Shown: positions 57,801 through 64,000 of the stretch, piece after piece | Layout: every line of letters starts with the position of its first letter | Numbering within the stretch: the stretch's first letter is position 1 | Assembly (NCBI RefSeq): GCF_047495875.1 | Contig: NC_092465.1 | Coordinates: forward strand, 10,403,160 to 10,467,159 | Length of the DNA: 64,000 bases | Direction of reading: 5' to 3' | Source of the DNA: Pithys albifrons albifrons | Lineage: Eukaryota; Chordata; Aves; Passeriformes; Thamnophilidae | The notes under the pieces: generated by a model | Seen by the model: only the letters and a program-made list of their open reading frames with translations | Database searches by the model: none | What the model was told of the DNA's origin: nothing | Position numbers and translations under genes: made by a program

Positions 57801-60800
57801 GCTAATGTTATAAACCTGGAATAGGAAACTCAAGTGAGTTGTAAATAACAGTGAAATGAATTGCTGTGAAAGCTGGCTCCTATTTTCTCTTAAAGTTGTG
57901 CTCAAAGACGGCTGTGAACAGCCAGAAGAGCCAGCAACAGAAATCAAGGCTGAAAAATTTAATTAGCAGATGAAATGAAGCCAAAGAGATTGAACAGTGG
58001 AAAATTAGATATCCATCAGGTGAAGATTTTAGTGATCATGGGGATTTTTGAGATACAGTAAACAGCATACAAGAACAAATTTATATTGTACAGTGGGAAC
58101 CCCCTCAATCACTTCCAGCACTATCCTGGGGTAGGAACCACATCACTCTAAAACTACAGTGCACAGGCTCTGTCGGACTCCACAGATCTCTACGCATTTT
58201 AGGAAAAAAACCAACGCACACAAAGGACAGAGCTGGGCACTTCTCACAAAGGGAAAGGGAAGTTCCTTTGGAGGTAACCAACAATTGTTGCTGGACAGGC
58301 ACTGGCCGAGATCATTCCTGTTCTCAGTCAAAGCATTTTATAGAGACCTACAGTCGATTTTGATGATCTCTCTACAAAAGATAAAAGGAAAATGTGCGGA
58401 AAGACTCTGGAGGCCAGTAATTTTTTTAGGGGTTGCAACTCACTGCATTTTACCATTTGGTTCTTATGCATTTACTCAGCATTTTTTTGTACATTACTAT
58501 TCATTCAAATAATGGTTAATAAGCCTTAAAATTACTATTTCTGAAGCAAGGGACAAAATATACTTGACAGATCTTCCTGAGGATATAACTCTGAAGCAAG
58601 ACTGTGCTTTGTATTTATAACATACTCAGTGCACTGTGGCTCATGTCTGCCAGCTACTGTCCCTTGAGTCTTACACCCCATTTCCTTGCAGTGGATCAGC
58701 TCCCACATTCACATTGTAGGAAATCTCCTGGGTCACCTGGCTGGCTGCACGAACTCCATATTATACAGACTTCAACTGAGAGACCAACCACATAATCCTG
58801 ATGATTCCATCTTGTCTTGAAACACACAGTGACTTGGTTAAGGAATAAAACATATCAGGCATCAGAGTTAGACATGTTTCCTAAATAAAAATGGCTTGTC
58901 ATTTTATGGTGTTAAAGCCAGAGGCAGAACAGCCTCCCATAGGGACAGCCAGGCTCTCTCATGTTTCTGCTGTGTCTGTTTCCAGGTGTTGCCATAGTTT
59001 GGGTTTCATAATTTGCCCCAAGAACCCAGAGTGTAAATATCAGTCAATATAATGAGATTAAGGCAAGAAAGAGCAGGCAGCACATGCTTTGTGCCTTTGA
59101 GTGTGTATCCAAATTCATATCTACTAAAATGGCCATGACTCAACTTCAGCACAAAAGCTGCCTGTGAAGCTTAGAATTCTTTAAAAGTCCTAAATGGACA
59201 CAGCTGGTCTGCTCTGCCACAGAAATATTTTAAAGTAAAATACTTCTCCTAAAAATAAAAATGCAACAACAGTTGGCAGATTTCACTGAAGTACAAGAAA
59301 AGATCCAATAATGCCTAAATAGATGGAAGTAAGTGTTGCTTGTGCAGTAATCATTTATCCTGAAGTTTGTCTAGACTCCAAATCTCTGTCAAGAGAGAAG
59401 ATTATAGAAAAGCTCAACAACCAGGAGGGCTACTAAGCAGATGGGTACAGTGCAAGTTTAGGAAGGAGTGCCAAAGGAAAGGGTTATGTGATCTATGGCA
59501 CGAATTTTGATATCTGGGGAGAACATCACAGCAGGAAAATTTCCAAAGAAGAAATGGCAATCAGATATTTTCTAAATAAAACAAAAGGCAAATCACTCAA
59601 TTGTCATTTGTGAGTTTTTAAAAATCCTGATACTTCCAGTTTGCATTATTAATTAGAAAGGGGAAAGAGAGAGAAAAAGCAGGGAAAATAAGCAGAATTA
59701 AAAATGTTCAGTACCAGCACTGGATGAAAAGAGACAACTCAAGAGGTAACTCTAAGGCACAGCCTTCCCTAAAGCTGTTGGAAGCAGATGGGCTCCCACA
59801 GCTGCATCCCTCTGGCTCCCACCAGAGAGATGCAAGTCTTCCTCTCACCAGAGTTGCCAGGAAAGGGTCCTCATCTTAAAGGATTCTCTGGAGCACAAGA
59901 ACCCGAGAACTCAGGGTGAGAGCACAGACCTGAGGGGGGAAAATGGGAAACTCAGTGCTTGACAAGACAAAGTTGTTCAAGTCTGGGATGAAGAGGAGGG
60001 CCCACTTTTTGGAGAGAGTTTGTGTGAGTGCAGGGAGGATTAACACAGCAGCAGCAGGTAGGGGGCTTTTGTTAAGGTTGTGTTCAATATGGCACTGCTC
60101 TGTGGACAGATGGAAGGGGGCTTATCTAGACTAGGAGAAATTCATTTGACAATCAATCATACTGGTACACATTATTTCACTATTAATCTATGCAGGATCT
60201 AGGCTATTATGGAAAATTAAAACTTAAATACATTTCTACTCACTGCTCAAGCTACTTGTCTTTAGTAGAAAAACCACTTAATATTCCTGTTTTAAATTTC
60301 ATCATCTTTTTTCCTCTCAACAGCTTGGAATAGTCAACCATCAGAAATACTACCTGCTTTTAAATTATTGTGATGAAAAATCTTTTTGTTTCTCAACAAT
60401 GGCATGAGGTAATTCTGTTAATTCCTGTAACAGTTTCCTACTGAATTGGAATTATTATAAAGCTGAGGAAACTGACTGCAATCTACTTTCTAAGGATCAT
60501 TATTGTGTCAATTTGAGCCAATTCAGCTGTTGTTTGAAATGCATAGCATACGTGTCTCATTTAATATTTTATTTCCAAATGCCTTTGTTTTTATTACCCA
60601 TCAAATTGCCTTTCTTTTTAAAGCTCTAAATGTACTTATAAAATTGAAGATACTGACCTGGATATATTTTTCATTGTGTTTTCAATTATAAATTGTCATA
60701 ATTATTCTAAAATAATTTTTTTTCAGAAAGGGGAGCAATATAAATAAAATCATCTGCCCATAGGCTCTCTATGAAACATGTTCTCAGGCTCCCCTGTAAT

Positions 60801-61059
60801 ATTAATCTTGCAGAGGGAATTCAGATGTTCATATGATAACAAATAGCAAATCTGCAGTGACAACGAAGTGGTGATTTGCTTTAAAATCCTTTCTAGCTAA
60901 TCTGATTTTAGAAGACTCTGAAGCACACTTCCAATTTTAAATATTTTAATGTATCACAGCCACTCAATTCTGTGAATACACACAAGCAGGATTCATGCAG
61001 AAACAAATCAGAGGTATCCACATTGTATTCCCATTCTGGCATCACATATGGAGGGGACG

Positions 61060-61190
61060 AGTGCAAGTCACATCATCTCCTCATGCTTCAGTTTCCTCAC
61101 CAGTAAAGCAATGTGGGGTGGTAACAGTCTTTGAGATCTTTGATTGAAAGACTATTTATGAAGAATACTTTGAGAATGGTGATTTATTTT
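61060..61190 (+). mobile_element. MIR-like relic, sense on + strand
   Basis: AGTCACATCATCTCCTCATG, then CTTCAGTTTCCTCACCAGTA, then AAGCAATGTGGGGTGGTAAC matches the MIR core and tail (aagtcacttaacctctctgtgcctcagtttcctcatctgtaaaatgggg). Opposite orientation to KALRN. Diverged, boundaries approximate. Confidence 0.5.
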
Positions 61191-62765
61191 AATTTTTGGG
61201 TTTTTAAGGTCTTTACATAAATCAGTGTGATTCTAAATTCAGACTTTGTAGTGAAGCAGGCTGAGATATTAACAAATAACTCACATGAGTTCACCATATA
61301 CTGCCTACAGACACATTTGGGTGTTTCAGAAGCACATGCTGGTTTTCTTTCTTTTTTTTTTCCCTCTTCTTCATTTTCAAAGGAACAGGTGACATATATA
61401 GGTATGTTTAAGTACATGCCTTCACATCCATTTCTATGTTTAGAGTAAAAGTCTCAATTATTCATTATTTGCCTCATCACATGTATCAAAATATCTCCTA
61501 TTTAAATACAGGAGATCCTACTCTTACGGCAAAGTATGTTATCTGACAAGAAATACACACATTTAAACTTATACACACATACAAATCATACTGTCTCTCA
61601 CTATCAAGGAGGCTGCATATAACTGGTATAACTGGTGAGTAAAAGAAATTATTCTAATTTACATAATTAACAAGCACTGTAGGACAGACTTTAGTACAAT
61701 ACCCAACTGCACAGTCTCAACAGAAAAGCTCAGATAGTCCTCATTGATTTCTATCTCTGGCATCCGGTTACTGAACAGGACACTTCAGGAAACAGGACAC
61801 CTCTGTTTCCAGCATTTTATTCCACTATAATTCATCGTGCCACGTCTTAAACACAAAATACAACACAGCATCCTGAGGGTCCCATTAGTTACCCGTATCC
61901 ACCATGAGATTACCCACAGATTTACAAAGAATACCTTCAGGAATGTATCATCATAAAACACTTAAAGGCAACCCATGAACTGAGCAAACACCAGTGGGAT
62001 ACAGCAGAAAGAACACACCCCCAAAAAGAACACAAGTGCTGACATGAGTCTTTCACAGATCTTGTGTGCACAATTTAATTTACATGTTGTTCTTTCTTCC
62101 TCATGTCCTATCAGACTTACAGCAAGTAACTACTGAGATTGGCTGTGGTCTCTTTAAAAAGTTTCTTAGCCCAAGAATACCTCAATTATTAATGTTTTTA
62201 TGAGTTTTCCATACAGAACTTTTGATTTCAAAACAGAACTGAAAGACTTTTTTTTGCCTAAGGGCATAAAAATGTACTTTAACTTACCCCTCTGTTTTTT
62301 GTTTTGGTTTTTTTTTCTGTTTTAAATAAATACACTGTGATGCTTAAACAGCCCACCTTTTAAATATCCTTTCCTTTTATGCATTGCATGGGTTTTCACT
62401 CTATGGTTTAAATCATATATTTGTTTGTATCTGAAAAGATAAACCTCACTCACAAGTGACATGGAACTTTCAAATTCCTGAGTGACTCCTGTCAATAGGG
62501 AGTTGTAACACAGGCATCTTATAAATCTCCTCTGTGAAGCATAAGGAATCTCAGCTAAGTGCACATGAATCTATTTCAGTGCCTTCTAGCACTATATTCT
62601 AAAGGGCATTTTTACGTTCAACAGGCAGAATTAAAATGCAGTTTTAACTCCCTCTCTCTGCCTCACTGGGCAGCTGAGCACAATCCTGTTGTACCCTAAG
62701 AGAGCAAGTTTACATGCACTCAGTCTCCCACGGCCCTGGTCCCAGGTCATGCAGCCAGCTCTTAC

Positions 62766-62940
62766 CTCAATGGTATACTGTTCAAAAATCCGGAGCTGAA
62801 GGAAAATGTCTAGCTTAATCTTCCTCTCATGGAAGAGCTCTTCCATCTGTACCTGGGCCTCGTCGAGCTGCTGAAGGACGGATTCGATGTGGCTGATGGA
62901 GCTGTTGTGGGGGGTCTTATTGTTGGAAACAGCAGAGTCC
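62766..62940 (-). CDS. KALRN: KALRN exon 1 of this window: spectrin-like repeat boundary
   Basis: 175 nt: the first base completes an upstream codon, then 58 codons (residues 1-58 of the segment). [20 protein letters not shown], then [20 protein letters not shown], then [18 protein letters not shown]. The Ser/Asn-rich N-terminal part is the loop of the preceding repeat; the [19 protein letters not shown] helix opens the next. TRIO reads MEELFQERKIKLELFLQLR and ends RDAIDI. Acceptor CTTGCTACAG, donor GTAAGA. This is an internal exon, not a translation start. Confidence 0.96.
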
Positions 62941-64000
62941 CTGTAGCAAGGCAGAGAGCAGGGTTAAAGCTCAGCTTTAAGGAAGGCAAAAGAGCAAGAA
63001 CTACACAATTGTGATTCTGCGTGATCCTGAGAAGCAAACCCAAGCACAAGGGGCTGAGGGAAGGTGTGGGCAACACTCATCTCTTCTACTCACTGAAACC
63101 CAGCTCTGAAGCATGGCACAAAGTTTGAACATGACACTGCGACCTTACACACTTGAGAGGGGTGGGGAGGAGAATGGTACATCGATCTCAATGGTTCTCT
63201 TGAGGAGACTGGCTGGCAATCCCCTTCAATCCTACAGAGTGACCTGTTCCAGCCTATACATGTATCAAACTCAGAGATGGTAATTAGCCACTTGGACCTT
63301 CACAAGTTAACTTTCAGCATTTATTACTTATGGACTAATTGAATCAAAATTACGAGTATTTTAGTCAAAGGGGTAGTGATGTCTTGATTTCCCCTGGATT
63401 ATGTAGTATAGCAATGGATGTAGAATACAGTGCAAAAAACTCCACTGAAGGAAAACACCTTTCAAACACTCCAAGAGAGATTCTGACTGGTCTTTTCACT
63501 GGGGTAAGTAAAATGAAACATGACAGGTCAGATACTGCTCCATTTACATTTTCCATATACGGGCAGCAGAAGGGAGCAAACCCTTTAAACTGGTGGAATA
63601 GCACCAACGGGGAGTTTGCCGTACCTGAAAGAAGTCTTATCATGGACATAGGACAGTCCTGGCAGTTCTTTTTCTACTTGTGTTCTCACATATATATTAA
63701 TAGGCTCACTTACAGTGTGTTACGCTCTCAGCAAATGTTTTTTCAGTGACTGTTTTATGGATAAATTAGGTATGCAGACATAAAGAGCTGAAATTTATCC
63801 TTGAATGTTCAAAAAAAGGTCCCTTAGCTTTCAGAAGGACCAGAAAGGAAACTCTGAGGCCAAAATTTAATCTTGGTCCTGGTACTTTGGCTAAAACAAA
63901 ATTTAGATGCAATGGCTTTCTCCATCCAACCTGCTCAAAGGTCTGTGATAGCAGCTGCATTATTTGGCATATTTAAACCAAGGAAACAAAACACCTTATC
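62941..64000. other. Intron upstream of exon 1, running off the window
   Basis: At least 1060 bp of intron. The preceding exon (earlier spectrin repeats) lies beyond the window. Nothing recognisable; plus- and minus-strand frames at 63339-63749 and 63365-63649 overlap each other and show no domain. Confidence 0.75.

Larger units (their letters stand above)
51787..62765. other. Largest intron in the window (between exons 1 and 2)
   Basis: 10979 bp phase-0 intron. Exon 1 ends QYTIE and exon 2 begins VTAELD, adjacent in the family, so no exon is missing. It contains a pyrimidine/purine tract (52999-53068), two MIR-like relics (54760-54880, 61060-61190) and purine-rich + strand DNA around 56500-57230. 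Two minus-strand frames at 56481-56828 are artefacts of this purine-rich strand. Confidence 0.8.

Overview
This is vertebrate nuclear DNA, most likely from a bird. It has short GT-AG exons spread over tens of kilobases, A/T-rich introns, a decayed CR1 LINE (21655-22098), a 5S-rRNA-derived element and several faint MIR-like relics. No bacterial, phage or plasmid features are present, and most open frames in the window are chance frames in introns.

The one gene I can support is the middle of KALRN (kalirin), a Rho-family guanine nucleotide exchange factor and paralogue of TRIO. It lies entirely on the minus strand, so transcription runs from high to low coordinates. I placed 21 consecutive coding exons by reading the frame and checking each splice site. 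From 62940 down to 8202 they total 2737 nt: one base completing an upstream codon, then 912 codons with no stop or frameshift. Every exon-exon join keeps phase. The gene continues past both window edges.

Region by region, 62.9-26.7 kb holds exons 1-10, the last four or so spectrin-like repeats. The span 25.7-12.9 kb holds exons 11-17: a short linker and the first Dbl-homology (DH1) domain, with activity on Rac1/RhoG known from the family. The span 11.2-9.6 kb holds exons 18-20, the first pleckstrin-homology (PH1) domain, and 8.3-8.2 kb holds exon 21, the acidic/serine-rich linker before the SH3 domain. In 1-8201 I find neither the short Kalirin-7 terminal exon (PDZ-ligand end) nor the first SH3 exon. 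They are presumably further downstream or too diverged to see by eye.

The rest is intron. Notable contents are the 5S-derived element (33305-33409) with a long non-5S tail, the CR1 fragment, a perfect 14-bp inverted repeat (44684-44716), a TA/CA microsatellite (12608-12684), a polypyrimidine/polypurine junction (52999-53068) and two short tandem duplications. I saw no strong candidate for a previously undescribed system. The most unusual gene-related point is the very weak but apparently obligatory splice donor of exon 6.
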